Source of the DNA: Piper betle
Lineage: Eukaryota; Streptophyta; Magnoliopsida; Piperales; Piperaceae
Length of the DNA: 64,000 nucleotides
Assembly: GCA_033002965.1 (NCBI GenBank)
Contig: JAURVB010000149.1
Span: forward strand, 62,001-126,000
Reading direction: 5' to 3'
Below the pieces are notes generated by a model. That model was not told where the DNA came from. It saw nothing but the letters and a program-made list of their open reading frames with translations, and did not search any database. Below are positions 38,964-51,929 of this stretch, in pieces (the first letter of the stretch is position 1; the number at the start of each line of letters is the position of its first letter). The translations under genes and the position numbers were made by a program.

Positions 38964-41385
38964 AAAGAGCATCTATTTTATAGCGTCAAGCATTGAAAAA
39001 CGGAAACTATAATACCAAGTGAAATGAGGAACTTGATAAGTTAAACAACATGCGGATATAGTTATACGAATACAAAAATGCCCTTAAAAAATGATTGTAG
39101 GTGAATACCCAATAACAAACACCATTGTAAGATTTCTTATTTCTTTTCTTAGAAAAATAAATACATGAACAAAAAGCTATTGTCCTTCCTAAAAGATTGA
39201 AAGAGCGTATTCAATAAGAGTCACATTATAAGGTGCGAGATCGACCAAAAAAATATACATGTGACCTCCACTTCCACTACACATACCATCTTCGGCTAAC
39301 CATTTTATAAATACTAAATAAGTCCTGCAAACAAAGAAAGAAACTAAATTCTTTTTCAACATAATTTTGTTATCAATCAACTGCACATACGCAATATTAT
39401 CTCAAAATTACACATTTCGTTTTCACAACCCCACAACAACAACCACCCTCAATCGCATTCAACCGAACACAACTCGAGAGCAAATATTATCCAGAAACAT
39501 GACATTTCCTTGCAAAAAGATGTCAAATAAAAAACGGTAAAAGGAGATGGAAGGTGGAGAAGGTCACGGAGGGTGATGCACTTCCGTATCGATATCTGCT
39601 CCTACACTCACTAATTTAAAGTTGTTTTCATTATATAACTTCATTATTATTATCCATGGTACGAAGTTTTTAACTTTTATAATGACTATCATATTTTTTT
39701 AAAATGTATGGAAAAAAATTTTTGTTGAAATTTGATTCAATTCAAAACCTTATGCAGTTAAAAGTTTGGAAAATCTTATTCAATAAGATTAGATTGTACT
39801 CTTGGTTGAGTTGGATTTCTTGTTTATTATTACTCTTGGTTAAATTGGATCAATGCTTGATTTTTTTAGTGGTAAGTATTTTTTATTACTTTTTATTTTC
39901 AAAGGCAAGTAGATTAACTCAATTTGTGACTAGTTAGAGTCGTTACCGGAGTTGAACCCCAGGCTTCCTTTAGGAAGCATGTATTTGTAACGAAAAATTT
40001 AATTACAATTGAACCAGATTTTTCAATAAGAACAACATACCCACGTAGCAAATTATAATTTTTCATTCTTATTATTATTATTTATAAAACAGTAAGCGCT
40101 TTAGAAATGTCGTGAAGTACTTCTACAGAGCTCTGTGGTATTGAATGTGGACGATTCTAGTTCTAGTTCTAGCAGATAAGTATGTCGAAAAGTGGAAAGA
40201 GTTTGTTTGAATCGAGTGCTTTCACCTCTTCAAATAGTGACATTGTCCGTCCTATATGCTCTAGTTAGTGGCTTAGTGCATTATAGCATTTACAGACGTC
40301 CAAGAAATGACTAAATAAATCATCGACTTGCAGACAAGGTAGCATAACAGTATTTTTTTCCAAGCCAATAACCCCACTTGTAAAAGCCTATAAGAAGCAA
40401 GTTCAAATAGGTGAGGGAGTTTGTAAAAGCTTCTAAGAGGCAAAATAACCATACGAGGACGTGAATAGAAAAAGCTATTTGTGGATGTAGATCTATTATA
40501 TTATGCAAATCCCGCCCGGAATACTTTGCACGTCTGATCCAAAAGCTAACTCATCCAAATTTCCAAGCCCGTAACTTAATGAAAGACTGAAGGATTCCGC
40601 TTTTATTTCCTACTCAAAAATTACTTGTCCAATACTAGACTTGTAAAATACTAATTCTAACGAGATGCTGGAGTTAATGTTATCCACAGGTAACAGATAA
40701 ATACACTTCCAAGTATTCATATGACCTTCCTCTCGAGAGAAGGCATTCATGAGTCAATAGCTTGTATTACTTGAGAACACATGATGGACGATCATCTGAC
40801 TAGTCCAACCTTGCAAGCAAGTTGTAGCAAAAATTTGCAAATAGACAGGTACTCTATTGACGTCTGAAAATATGGCCTTCGAGACCTCTTCTTTCCTAAC
40901 TTCAATAGGCAGATGAGACAGCTAAAAAGGAATATCATAGACCAAGGCCATTAATCAGATAACCCTAACAAATATTCCCGTGTTGAGAAGAACTCTGGTA
41001 TCTGACGTCCCCGACAAGCGCAAAAAACACAATATTCCACAATATTCTCCTGGAGGCAAGCCTCGCAAGTAATTCTCACGCTAACTTAACTTAAAGAGCT
41101 ACTTCCCATCGTTTCTAACAAAGCATTAGTAAAACAACAGAACACAGAAAGCCAAAAAGCTATAACATCAGTAAGAAAGATCCAAAACTTGAAAAATCTT
41201 CATAAGAATTAGAAGGAACAAAATCTGTAAGGATTAAGAGTAGCAATACCAAACCATTGATTTAAAGTTTTGAACATAACACAAACAATAGCATAACTCA
41301 ACCTATCTGCGCAGGCAAAAAATAGAAAATGAACTTCGCAACTTTGACTAAGCTTAACTCCATATGGTGCTTGAAACAAGGATGA
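38964..41385. other. Intergenic region and L4 3' UTR
   Basis: No gene, RNA or complete transposon was recognised. The sequence is AT-rich with several T/A runs (39600-40090). The part just below 41386 should be the L4 3' UTR. Confidence 0.4.
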
Positions 41386-43607
41386 TCACTGAGTTACACC
41401 AAGCCATTTAGTGAAGTTCTCAAATTCAGTGTAGTCACTATCTGAAATCATGGTTTGGTACCATGATTTCCCAGCTGCTTTGATTTGGGAAGCCTCCTCC
41501 TGCACAATAAAACAATTTTTAGCAGCATTAACAGCTTCAAACACACAAAACATGATGCTGACAATCAGGATATTTATCCCAGAGATTGTTGAAATACTAC
41601 AGCACCGACATCACGAGCAGGACATCAATAACCTGGATGCTCATGCGATCAGATTTCATTCATATTAACAAAAAAACTACATACACGGAAGGAAAAATCT
41701 CTCCTCGACACTGGTTGAAAACATGGTAGCACCCTACCATATCGATGATTGCATAATACTCCATACCCCATGCAAGGAGCAACGGCAAGTAGAACTTGTT
41801 GAAAAACAAAGGATTTCAATCTTTATTTACGAAAAGCAAATACAAAATAATATACCATTTTGTTCATCTACAAGAGTGTGTTACCACATGTAAAGAAAAC
41901 ACTTTCACATGTGTTACTTTGAACATGTATAAAGGAACAAAAAAGTTTCTTTGTCAAAGGCATTGAAAAAGGATTATAGAAGTGCACATCTTACAGTCTA
42001 AGGATATTTGTACAGATGGAAGATTAATGTACAAGTCAACAGCCATGATACAAATAACATTTTTCAAGACGTTTGCAAAAAGTTAGCTGACAAAAACCTA
42101 TCTGACATACAAAAAACCCGAAATTCTGATCAAGGAACTAAATTGGAGAACAAAAAGCGTGGAGCTCCTAGGTGACACCAACAAACTAATTTGTGGCAAT
42201 TCTTCAACAAAAAGAACATCAAAATGCAACACATCTCGGTCGATTACTAGTTAAAACAATGTCAATCAACGATCATACATAGAGACTACAAAAATGAATA
42301 TGATGAAGTCAACCTCTGTTTAAAGCATTGCATTTTCTCAGACTCCATTCTAAGACTGCCACTACCATACAAGACAAAAAGTCCGAACAAAGGATATAAT
42401 AGCACCAAACACATAAACACGATCCCAGACAAAATGGGAATAAAAGATAAAGGCTTCTATAGATCAAAAAGCACGAGTAATCCAATAATACCTTAGAAAG
42501 TGGCTTCCTTTTCTTGTCAAGCTTCTCCTTCTTCGCCTTCACACGCTGCGCCTCCGCCAACAGCGACATCCTCCGAGCAGTCTTGGCATGCGGATTGAGC
42601 TTGAGCAGCACATTCAGATTCTTCAACGGATTCTTCTTGAGTACCTTCCTCTTCACTTCCTTCTTGATCGGCTTCACCACCGACTGGATCTCATCGGAAT
42701 TGATGATCCTGGCCAAATCGGCGTTCGACATCTTCGACTTGGGTAGGACGTACCCCTTCTTCTTCACTGAGGGGGTGTCGAACGACCCGTAGATCGAGTC
42801 GAGCTTCTCAAACGCCGACTTGGTCCATATGATGAACCTGCCGAGGTGCCCGCCGGGGGCGAGCTTCAACAGGTTGAGGCGCTCGACGTAGGCGACGTCG
42901 ACGCCGGGGATGTTCCGAAAAGCGGAGGCGATCTTCGAGCCCTCGTTGCCGAACACAATCAGCGGGCCCTTGCGGGAGATATAACGCCGGTTCCGCATCT
43001 TCCCCTTCCCCGGACGGATGGAGAGCGAGTCCTTGGCCTTCTCGGCGTCGGGGAAGGCGCCGAGCTGCTTGAGCACGGCGATCGCGGCGGAGGTCTTCTC
43101 GACGGACTCGGCAGAGTCAGAGACGACGAGGGGGAGCTCAGGGACGGACTCGACGCGGTGGCCGCGGGCGAGGACGAGGGAGGGGACGGCGGAGGCGGCG
43201 ATGGCGGAGGTGATGGCGAAGCGGCGCTGATTGAGGTTGACGCGGCGGTGCCAGCGGCGCCAGGTCTTGGTGGGAGCGAACATGCGGCCCCCGCGGCACA
43301 TGTTGCCGAAGGCGCCCTGGCCGGCGCGGTGGGTGCCGCCGCCGGGCACTCGGGGGATTCTGGAGACTGCGCGGCCGGTCCCCCAGGACTCAGCCGAGGT
43401 CTGGTGGCCGGCGCGCTTGGACACGGCGTAGGGCTGCCGGCGGTTCTTGGAGATGTTGGCGTGGACGAAGCGGACCACGTCGGGCCGGATGGACGACCTC
43501 ATCACGTCGGGGAGCGCGACGGCGTTGGCGCCGTCGGTGGCCATGTCGCCGTCGAGGGGTTGGACGGTCACCAGCGGCCGGACGGCGGCGACGTTGGCGG
43601 CGGCCAT
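41386..43607 (-). CDS. RPL4: 60S ribosomal protein L4 (uL4)
   Basis: L4 is a core protein of the large ribosomal subunit; its extended loop lines the exit tunnel. Two minus-strand exons encode it: 43607-42492 (372 codons) and 41499-41386 (37 codons plus stop), 409 aa in total, the normal plant length. The intron of 992 bp has a GTATT donor and a TGCAG acceptor. The protein starts [16 protein letters not shown]. It contains the universally conserved [20 protein letters not shown] and [10 protein letters not shown], then [19 protein letters not shown], and a lysine-rich C-terminal extension. The last exon gives [20 protein letters not shown] and ends FTKWLGVTQ. Exon 1 is far more GC-rich than its surroundings, so its antisense strand holds long spurious frames. 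The gene looks intact. Confidence 0.97.
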
Positions 43608-43720
43608 GGCACGGGTTTGGGAGTGGGCGCGATGCGAAGGTGGTAGGGTTTCGGAGAGAGGGATCTTATATGCACATTTCTTGTTGTTGGGCCGGGGTGC
43701 GAGTTATATGGGCTTCTTTC
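43608..43720 (-). promoter_or_regulatory. L4 core promoter: TATA, telo-box and site II elements
   Basis: On the minus strand a TATATAAG-like TATA box lies at about 43671-43664. Downstream of it, in the leader, is AAACCCTA (43651-43644), the telo-box. Upstream on the plus strand are TGGGCC (43688-43693) and TGGGCT (43709-43714), which match site II (TGGGCY). Telo-box plus site II is the known signature of plant ribosomal protein and growth-linked promoters. Confidence 0.7.
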
Positions 43721-44424
43721 CCGACCCACTAATTAGGAGGATTAAAAGCTTGAGTAAAGCTTTGACTTGGCTTTCCAGTTAACTACGAAATAAGCGCTTC
43801 CATTAAATGAAGCAAGTTTGAGATTCTACTTTGGTTCCGCTCAAAAGCTTACTGTCTATGTAAAAGCTCATTTGGGATGTTCTGTTTTGGATGCAATTTT
43901 TTGTATATAATTAAGCAAGTATAATTGAATGAGACCCAAACTTGCTTGGATGTAAAATGTGTTTTGTTTAGTTCAATTTGCGTTGGCTTTTGGTTATTTT
44001 CAAGCTAAGATAATTAGTTCAATTTGCTTGGATGTAAAATAAACATTCGTGAAGAGTAAGTGTTCATAACTCAACCACAACAAAGCATTTATCCTAAGAA
44101 AGCCTATTTTTGTTATACGTTTATGACTTATATATGTTATTAGTTAGAATCTTTTATACCTTATAATAATGTTGCTCGTGGCACTAAGAGTAGAACTTAA
44201 TGTGTAGAGTTTCTTTCAACTCGGTTATTAAAGAATTTTAATTATAAATTAGGTTTGAGCTAAACGTGGCATAGATCTAACTTAACTTCACCGAAGTAAT
44301 AACTGAATGACGAAAACGCCCTTGCCGATACGTTTCCAGACTAGCTCCGTTGCTCCGCCATGGCATCGGCTGCTACTCGGAGAAGGCGAGCGAGGTCGGC
44401 GAGGAAGGGAGACGAGCCGCCACC
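43721..44424. other. Spacer between L4 and the HAD pseudogene
   Basis: The two genes diverge from this spacer. Bases 43782-43860 are the segment duplicated at 38886-38963. The rest is AT-rich with no other recognised feature. The GC-rich stretch from about 44330 would be the leader of the pseudogene. Confidence 0.45.
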
Positions 44425-47084
44425 ATGAGGTCCCTCTTCTCCTTCCTTCTTAGGACTTCTCAAACCAGGTCGAGGTCGGCGCTTCATCTCTCCCGCCATT
44501 TCTTGCGCTCCGGTCATTCCCCGCCAAAAAGGTACTCGCTTTTGCTTCTATGCTTCTCGCCATTGTTGCTCCCTCCTCGTTCTTCCCTTCCCCAGCCCTT
44601 CGTCGTCAGGGATCGCCTTCTACGTCGATGGAGTCATCCCCGCGGCCGGACGCCCGGCGGGGATTCGGTGTCCGCTCTCAGGAGACTGTATACGGAGTCT
44701 GGTATGTTTGTTTTGATATCTCGTGATACGTTAGAATCGTGTTTAAGGTGATTTGGGACTGTCTCTCTTGCTGCGATTGTGCGGGTGAACTGTAGTTTCA
44801 TAGAATTAGGATAGTGATGATCGTGGTCTGCCATTCCTTGGTTTCTTGTATTGTAAAAAGTTGATTTTGTATGGAAATGAGCCACTATTTAGTTGTATAA
44901 TTTTGGGAGCTGGTTGTTTACTCGTGCAGGTGTGTGATCTTTTGGAATTTTGTTATTTCATTAATCCTATTTGGAATCCTATGTGTTTTAAGTTCATATA
45001 TTTCTTCTTGCAATGAAAATCTGAATCAACGAAAGTGCGTCGTTCTTCTTCGAGTTGACAGTTTTTTCAGAGTATAATCCAATTTGAACTAGATTTCTCA
45101 CATGCTTTTAACAAAGCGAGGGCTGAAATTGTAAAATACTCGATGTAATAGTCTATTTGGATTGGGTATTGCACCTTAAAAGAGGTTGCTCCTCAAGTTG
45201 ATCTCCAGACTACTTGGCCTGTATCTTATAGGATTTTTCAGAAAGTCAAATATTCTTCTCAATTTATAGGCCTTCTTTTTTTTGAAACCCAGATCTCAAT
45301 TGAAACTTTTCTTGTTGCAGGTTGCCTGTAAGTTCCATTTCTGTTCTTGACTAATGGTGAGTTTTGTGATACACATTCAGTAATCTCTTTTTGTCATGTA
45401 AATACTTGTTTGTATGTCTGATTACTAGAAGAATTAGCTTTCTTGGCATACATGCGTGTTTATTTGTTTTCATATACATATACTCCAAATTTTCAATCCC
45501 ATGTCCTGGACCAAAGCATGAGTTTCAAATTCCATGTGTTTTTTCAAATGTGAGGAATTATTTTTATAGCATCTGTTCCTTCTAGGTGGTGGTATTCCTG
45601 AATCTAAAGGAGCTCACGAACTAAGCAAGATCTTAGGTGTTCCCATTTCTCCCCAACAGCTGCCCTGTCTTGGTGCGTTCATTTTTATATGCAAAATGTG
45701 TGTTGTATAGTCCTCTATATTCAGTTATATAGCTTCCATTTGGGAGATTTTTTTGGATGATCAGTTTATAGTCCATCCCATTTAGATATTTTATCCATTA
45801 GGACAAATAATTTCTGTTCTAACACAAGATTTATTGTATGTATCTTGCACCATTCGAATTCACATACAGGTTGTGCAGGGCCATTCTCCTTTCAAGGAAC
45901 TGCTTCCGAGGCATGTGTATATCTGTTGCTTTACTTGTTTGATACATGGTTTTTCTTTGCTCACTCCACTCCATCATTCAACTATTCTTTTTCTTTTCCA
46001 TGAAAGATATGAAAGGGAACTTATCGTTGCTGTTGGCAAGGGAGAACCGACTCTGGTAATGTCTGAATATGGATTCAAGTAAGATTCAGTTGATTATTGC
46101 ATATACATGTCAGTTGCCTATGATGAACAGATGCAGATATGTAATTGTATTGCATAGTTTTAACTTGAAATGTTTTAGCATATTTGGAAATGTGAAAATG
46201 CTTGTTTTTGATTTGTGGTGATTACTCCTTGCTGGAAAGTCATATCTATGGATGACTATTCATCATACTTTGATGGCATAGATCCTCTATCTGAATTCAA
46301 GAATTGGAAGGCCAAAGTGAACTGTAATACCCAAAGGTGTGGAACGAAACTACAATGTTCTATCAGATGAAGTTAAGGTGGTTTTTATTGTCAGCAATCC
46401 TATTGACTGGAGCAGAGATGTTCAGGTTTCCTATTTGATGTTGTAAATTATGTTTTATGCATATTTAATTTGTGGATGCTCCTTTCTTTTTGTGAACCTT
46501 TCTAAGAATTTCTTATGTGCTATCAAAATTTTGTTTATTGTAGGATTTTTTAATCTTCAGGTTCTATGTGAAACTCTTGGATCCGGAGGTCTTCCAGGAA
46601 AGAGAATTGAGCAGCAACAACTATCTTTGTACTTTGCTAATGATGATCTTCAATATCAGGTTTGTTTAAAGTGCATGAAAAAGTAGAGCTATGACTGAAT
46701 TTGCATTTTATGGTTAACTTTCTCAAACTTGACCTTCCAGAGTGTTTTCCCTGTTGAACGTCTTGGAATGGGTGCTTTTAGAATCGTGCTAGAAAGCATC
46801 TATAACAGGTAAGCAATGACGACCATATATCTAGTTTCTGTTAACATTTATAATGCCATTAAGTGTCATTATCTTATTTGCTTTGTACTTTGCAGAGCAC
46901 ATCACTGCTCCTTGCAGTTTACATCTTGTGGAAATCCAAATCCATTGGTTTTCAGAGATGCCGAAACCATACTGCAGCACCTCGGCTTCTTAATTATGAA
47001 GAATGAAGATTCTGAAACTCGGCCATTTACAACATTTTATATGGTTGGTGATAATCTTCTATTGATATACATGGCGCACAACAG
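44425..47084 (+). pseudogene. HAD-superfamily hydrolase (CECR5-like, subfamily IIA) pseudogene, first copy
   Basis: HAD-IIA proteins of this type are predicted mitochondrial phosphatase-like hydrolases. Exon-like segments: 44425-44531, 44596-44701, 45321-45356, 45586-~45660, 45870-45910, 46007-46078, ~46235-46425, 46561-46659, 46741-46808 and 46896-47084. Recognisable pieces are GIAFYVDGVI, RTPGGDSVSALRRLY, PFLFLTNGGGIPESKGAHEL, VVQGHSPFKELLPR, YERELIVAVGKGEPTLVMSE, NPIDWSRDVQ, LGSGGLPGKRIE, LYFANDDLQYQ, VERLGMGAFRI and TFYMVGDN. Damage: the nucleophile Asp of the FDID motif is Tyr; there are one-base frameshifts after DGVI, before PFLFLTNG and near 46335; the Asp of GDNPxxD is lost; and the last exon was not found. 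The segment 45870-45910 ends at a GC donor (CCGAG/GCATGT). The N-terminus is Arg/Ser-rich, as in a mitochondrial presequence. Confidence 0.85.
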
Positions 47085-48014
47085 GTCTGTCTCCATTGCT
47101 TTGTAGTTGATTGAATTAAAAAGATTACTTTCTTTGTGGAGAAGGATACTCATTTCCGGAAATGTAGTACTTAACCTCTATTGCTCGTGTACAATTCCAT
47201 CTTGACCTCGCTGATCATACATCCTGAAGTTCTTCTATGTTGAATTTCTGCCTTAGCATAATTCTGTGATGAATTGAGTACATTTTAAAGCCTTCATTGT
47301 TGACTTGTGGCAATATTAACAACATGAGTCTATCGCAAACACTGTCGTCTATCCATATTTAATTACAACGTGTGTTCATGCTGTTTGGTGAGTAAATATC
47401 TAGTGCGGCTATATATTGGAGAGGGACTTCACGCGAAAATGCAAAATGTTTTTGTTTCTGTATTATTATCATTATTTGTTTACCCTTTGGTAGGGGTGTT
47501 TCGTGTTTTTGTTTCAGGCCGGACCTCTCTGGTTCTCTATTCTAACTAGAACCAGAGCTTTCAGGTGAGAAATTATCTTTTATGTAGTCTACTAAGTTTA
47601 CATGGTTCTATTTTTTTAAAAAATTGATAAAATTATCTTTTATATAGATTAACGGGCTAAATCTATTTTTACTGACACCTTTCTTTTCTAAGTATCGGAT
47701 TGAGCTGACACCATTTTTTCCCCCTGTTTTTAATATATTATATTATAGATTTTAATTTTAATCCTCTAAAATCTAAACCCAATTCTAAGCTGCTTATTAT
47801 CCATTTTATTTTATTTATCTCCAAAAAGGGATTTGAGTCAAATCACAACAGCAAAATTACATAAAAGCCTAAATCTTACCCAACAAGCAACATGGATCTG
47901 GGGGCCCAAACATCCCGCGTAAACAAATGGAACACTCTTCCCCTTCGCTCCCACTCCCACTCCCTTCTTAACTGAAGAGCTCTCAGGTCCTCTTCTTGTA
48001 AATCCACCAGCTCT
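47085..48014. other. Spacer after the HAD pseudogene
   Basis: No gene was recognised. The last HAD exon would be expected here but was not found. Bases from about 47590 match copy 2 from about 57410. Confidence 0.45.
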
Positions 48015-48386
48015 GTGAATCCCATACCACCCCCACCACCTCCCATCAAAGGCATGTCAAAGGAGTGCCTCCCACCCCCAAGGAGAGCACTTGGGAACCC
48101 ATATCCCGAGAGGGGTTGGATCAGGCGCGCAATCTTTGCTTCCATCGCCAAGACGGTGGTAGCTACTATCAAAGGAGGGGGCAAGAAGAAAGAGAAGGAA
48201 GGTGGGGAGGGAGCTCGGCCTCCACCACCCCGCCGCGGAGCAGCTACTCTTCCGAGGGGAATTTGGATGGTTAAAAGTTCGGATCAGCTCCTCTGTTTCT
48301 TCTTTTCTTGTGTGGGATGGTCGGATCACTTGGTGTTTCTTCTGTTTCCGTGTTCGTCTTGGTGCTTATGCTTACTTTGTTGTTGA
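48015..48386 (+). other. Open frame kept in both duplication copies (copy 1)
   Basis: A 123-codon frame opens at GTG, not ATG, and ends in LCLLCC. The matching frame in copy 2 (57803-58174) has the same length and the same stop. They share AKTVVATxKGGG, KEKEGGEGARPPPPRRG and TLPRGIWMVKSSDQLLC. The N-terminal third differs. The frame may be part of an old exon or leader; no family was recognised. In copy 2 an in-frame ATG occurs at the ASMAKTVV position, which is ATC here. Confidence 0.3.
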
Positions 48387-50240
48387 TGTTCTGCTTTCAA
48401 TGTTAGGGAAATCAAAAGAGAGGTTCCTGGTGTCATGTATTGAGCTGATTCTACTATGTTAAATCTAGCTTGATTTAACATAATAGAATCAGTATTTGTG
48501 AGTTCTTTTTCGTCTTAATTGAAGGATTCCTCTTGTTTTGTTTTTACATATGGCTTATCAGTGTCGGATCTTGCAATTCTGGGAAATGTGGCACGGGGAA
48601 CTGTGGAACTCATCATGAAAATAGCTCATGTCCAATGCAAATGATCGCTTCTATCATTTCTCGATGTTATGATCCAATTATTCTATAGATCATTGATCAA
48701 AAAATTTTACTGGGTTGATGAAGATTTGTCAATTGTCGTATGTATAAAGTTTTTTTCATTTTTTTACTGGGTAATTGCGGTATGTGTGGATGGCGTTCTA
48801 TTTTCTATCCAATCATGAAATATTCAAGAAAAGGAATGGCCCCAAATTTTGTTGACTTGATGCATGGTATGTTGATCAAGGATTAATAACACTGTCAATC
48901 TCCATTAGTTGGAAGGAGAAGGGACTAAGCTGGACCTCAATTCTAGACCACTTAGGAAGGTCGGTTTAAGGAAGCTTAGCATGCCAGAGCAAAATAGAAG
49001 TCTTACAAATCCCTTCAAGTCTAAACTTTGAACTTTTTCTTCTCTTTGCCCAAGAACGCACTTTTTTAGTCAATCATATGATGGGCTCTTTTGTTTGTAC
49101 GGGGGTTTGGTTTGACTCGTGATCTTATCCACGGCAGAGGGGTGACTTCAAGTCAGCCACCAACACGCAAGAGGCAAATGAGCTAGAGATTATTTTTTAT
49201 GAGGCCATCCTTTGAAAAATATATGTTTCCTTGAAAAGATATGTTTTTTCTTTTGAAAGGGAAAAAGATATATTTCACTGGTTCTTGAAAAAGATGTGTT
49301 TCCTGAGGAATAAAAGTTCAAATGGGTCTGTCTTTTCTTTTTAAATATTTTTTTCCAAAGCTTCTTTTTAAATTATTAAACTCGTACAAATGCTCTTTTG
49401 GGTTCTAACCATCTTTGAGAACAACTATTTTCATTGGTATTATGACAATAGAAACCAGCAACTCTTTTCTTCCAGTTTTTGCCGTGTCCATAGAAATGGC
49501 CCGATGTCATTTCCTAAAAGCCAGCCAAGACCATTTCCGCCGTGTCTTCGTTTCCAACCAACTTTTCTTGTACCAGTAACAGGCCCTTGCAATCCCTAAA
49601 TGCCAAATCATATCTCTTCTCCCAGTTTCACCATTATTTATTGTTTTTCTTTCCCAAGGCTGAGCGTAGTTTCTTGTTTTTCGGCCTGGGCAACGACAAG
49701 GTTTGGGCCATCACATGGAAGACTAGATTAAGCAACAATTTCATTCATCAATTTGGGATTGGAAGAATAGGAAACAGAAAGTTGTGACTGTCACTATTGG
49801 AACGTGACTTTTTCTTTTTTATATTATCATCTTTTTATCTCTTTTGTAGAAAACAGCTCCAAGACAGTGACTCTATTGATAAAAATATTAAAACAATACA
49901 AAAAAACTATGAGTTTGTGTTTTTTAACTGGTTGTGATTTTTTTAATTCACTTTTTTTTCTAAATTCTCTTTGACAATCTTTTTTTCTGAAAGCATGTTA
50001 ATTATTATTTTTTATTTTGACAATATTATATCTACGTTTCTTTGTCCAAATTTAAGAAACTTTCTAGAATTTAGACAACTTTAGGATAAGGGGCCCTTCC
50101 GAATTACGAGTAAAGTAATATAATATAAAATTAATTGACTCGTAAATTAAATTTTTATTAATTTATCAAGATTGTAAATAAGCCCATGAAGTAATTTTTT
50201 TAAAAATATCAATTAAATTCATATTATATGAATCCTTTCA
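48387..50240. other. Duplicated non-coding block, copy 1
   Basis: It pairs with about 58175-60530. A Cys/Gly patch (SGKCGTGNCGT at about 48577) is present in both copies but has no start or conserved frame. Otherwise no gene was seen. Confidence 0.45.
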
Positions 50241-51093
50241 GGCCTATTATATGAATCCATTCTCAAGTCTATATATATAATTTTATCGAATTTTCAGTGA
50301 GACGAAAGATGGTGAAATTGACTTGCACGTATCATGAATGGATGCGCGTGACAGTTGAAGCGGGCTCTAGATTAGTGAATGGACTGTTCCATTTCCAAGG
50401 GATTCTGATGACTCCGTATTTGAGTTCCTCACACCTGTAGAACGTGAAAGTTTATGAGTACTGTTAAATACAACACGTCCGGAATTGTAGTTCAAAGGGT
50501 ATTAAAGGCGACTATCTGAGAGTACTCGGCCTTCGTGCTTAAGGTTTAGAGAATTATGGAGGAAAAAAGATGGCTTAGAATATACTTGTAGTCCCGATGA
50601 ACCAGGAAAATGAAATGAAAAAAATGCCGAGAGGGATCAACAAAGCAATCAGTTTGGAATGATGTGATTAAATGCTAAGACATGATGATATGTTGTGATT
50701 AAGTGCTAACACATGACGACGAGACCCAAGTTTTTGAATGATTGATACAATATAGATTAGAATTCTGTGTGAATAGAAATTTTTGATATATGCATATATG
50801 TTTGTATATATTATTTTGACAGATGGCCCATAATGGCACTTTTAGGGGAAACTCTGACTATTTTATTTTCAAAATTTTTATTGATTTATCGCAATTGTTG
50901 TTGGTGTGTAAATTAGTTTGCATGTCATCCAATGTTAGGGTTTTGTGATTTCATCCATGCATGGCGAGTTGTATCTTTATCTTAAGACGTTGAATTTAAA
51001 TCCAAATGTGTTGGGTTCGGGTTAATTGACTTAACCGGGGACCGTGACATGCCAATTTGGTTCACGAGTGTGAACCGTATTTGGGGTGTTACA
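50241..51093 (-). mobile_element. Gypsy-type LTR fragment (third copy)
   Basis: It matches the second half of the LTRs at 33553-38400 and 35537-37951, from the attttatcgaattttcagtg block to the end GGGGTGTTACA. The left part of the LTR is absent. Duplication copy 2 has no such sequence, so the fragment arrived, or was kept, only in copy 1. Confidence 0.75.
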
Positions 51094-51219
51094 TAATGAG
51101 TCGCCTTGCACCATTGCACTATGTCACCCCTTTCAACATGAGAACTGGTACTTTGGAAAAATTATAAGGATGTAGCCCTATGTCGGACTAAGTCAATTCA
51201 TTGACCCCTTGGTGTTAGA

Positions 51220-51619
51220 TGTTGGACATAAATATATACGTGAATTATGAATTGTGTCATATGTTATTATATAAGGTTGGCCTAAATTAAATTGATCTAC
51301 TAAAGTGAGAAGGTTATGGGCCATAAATTAAGGTGTGGAATTCAATGTGTAATATCTTTTCATATTTCTCTTTTCGTGATGGGTGGAAATGAATTTATGA
51401 AACTACAGCAATAAATAAGGAGGTTATGGTCCTTGAATCAATAAACAGTTTTCGTTCTGATATCTCATTGTCCCGATTTTAGGTTTTGGATAACTTTTCT
51501 TAGATTCAGAAGACCAAAATCTAAGGTGGTCAAGACTTTTCTCTTATGGCTTCAGGTACGCTTCCGCTATTTAGTGTATTTATTTGATGATTTGATATGA
51601 AATCTAATAAAGTCCAACA
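51220..51619 (+). mobile_element. Single Copia-type LTR (400 bp) with decayed primer-binding site
   Basis: The LTR starts TGTTGGACAT and ends AAGTCCAACA, with mutually inverted ends. It is followed by agcggcattagaacca, a mutated form of tggtatcagagcca. Leader-like sequence with tandem repeats follows to about 52405, but there is no gag, pol or second LTR. Copy 2 of the duplication lacks this block. Confidence 0.75.
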
Positions 51620-51929
51620 AGCGGCATTAGAACCACTTTCATATTAAATCATTGAGTATTAGGTTTTAATTTATATTTAAATTATGGATTGGAACTATTC
51701 AGTTCTATATCCAATTCAGATCTAAAGATTTAGGATTAAAGAAAGTATGGGAAAATACAATTATAAAAAGTTATAATTTCGGAAACTCCAACATAAAATT
51801 ACTTTTATAACCTTTTTTTGTTCAGCCATAATTAATATTTTATAATTTATTAAAGACTACAATATGTTGTCACAGTAACCTCTTTTGTGAAAATTAATTT
51901 TTAAATATTAAAATGGCTATGAGTATTGA

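Noticed and set aside
42846..43646. 266-codon plus-strand Gly/Asp-rich frame
   Set aside because: It is the antisense shadow of the GC-rich L4 exon. The L4 protein on the minus strand explains the sequence completely.
44425..44751. Intact start of a HAD hydrolase gene
   Set aside because: Part of the frame reads through a short intron (44532-44595), and the real reading has a frameshift and loses the nucleophile. It is annotated as a pseudogene.
48560..48660. Metallothionein-like Cys/Gly-rich peptide (SGKCGTGNCGT)
   Set aside because: Only a few Cys, no start in frame, and the second copy changes one Cys to Tyr. Chance is more likely.
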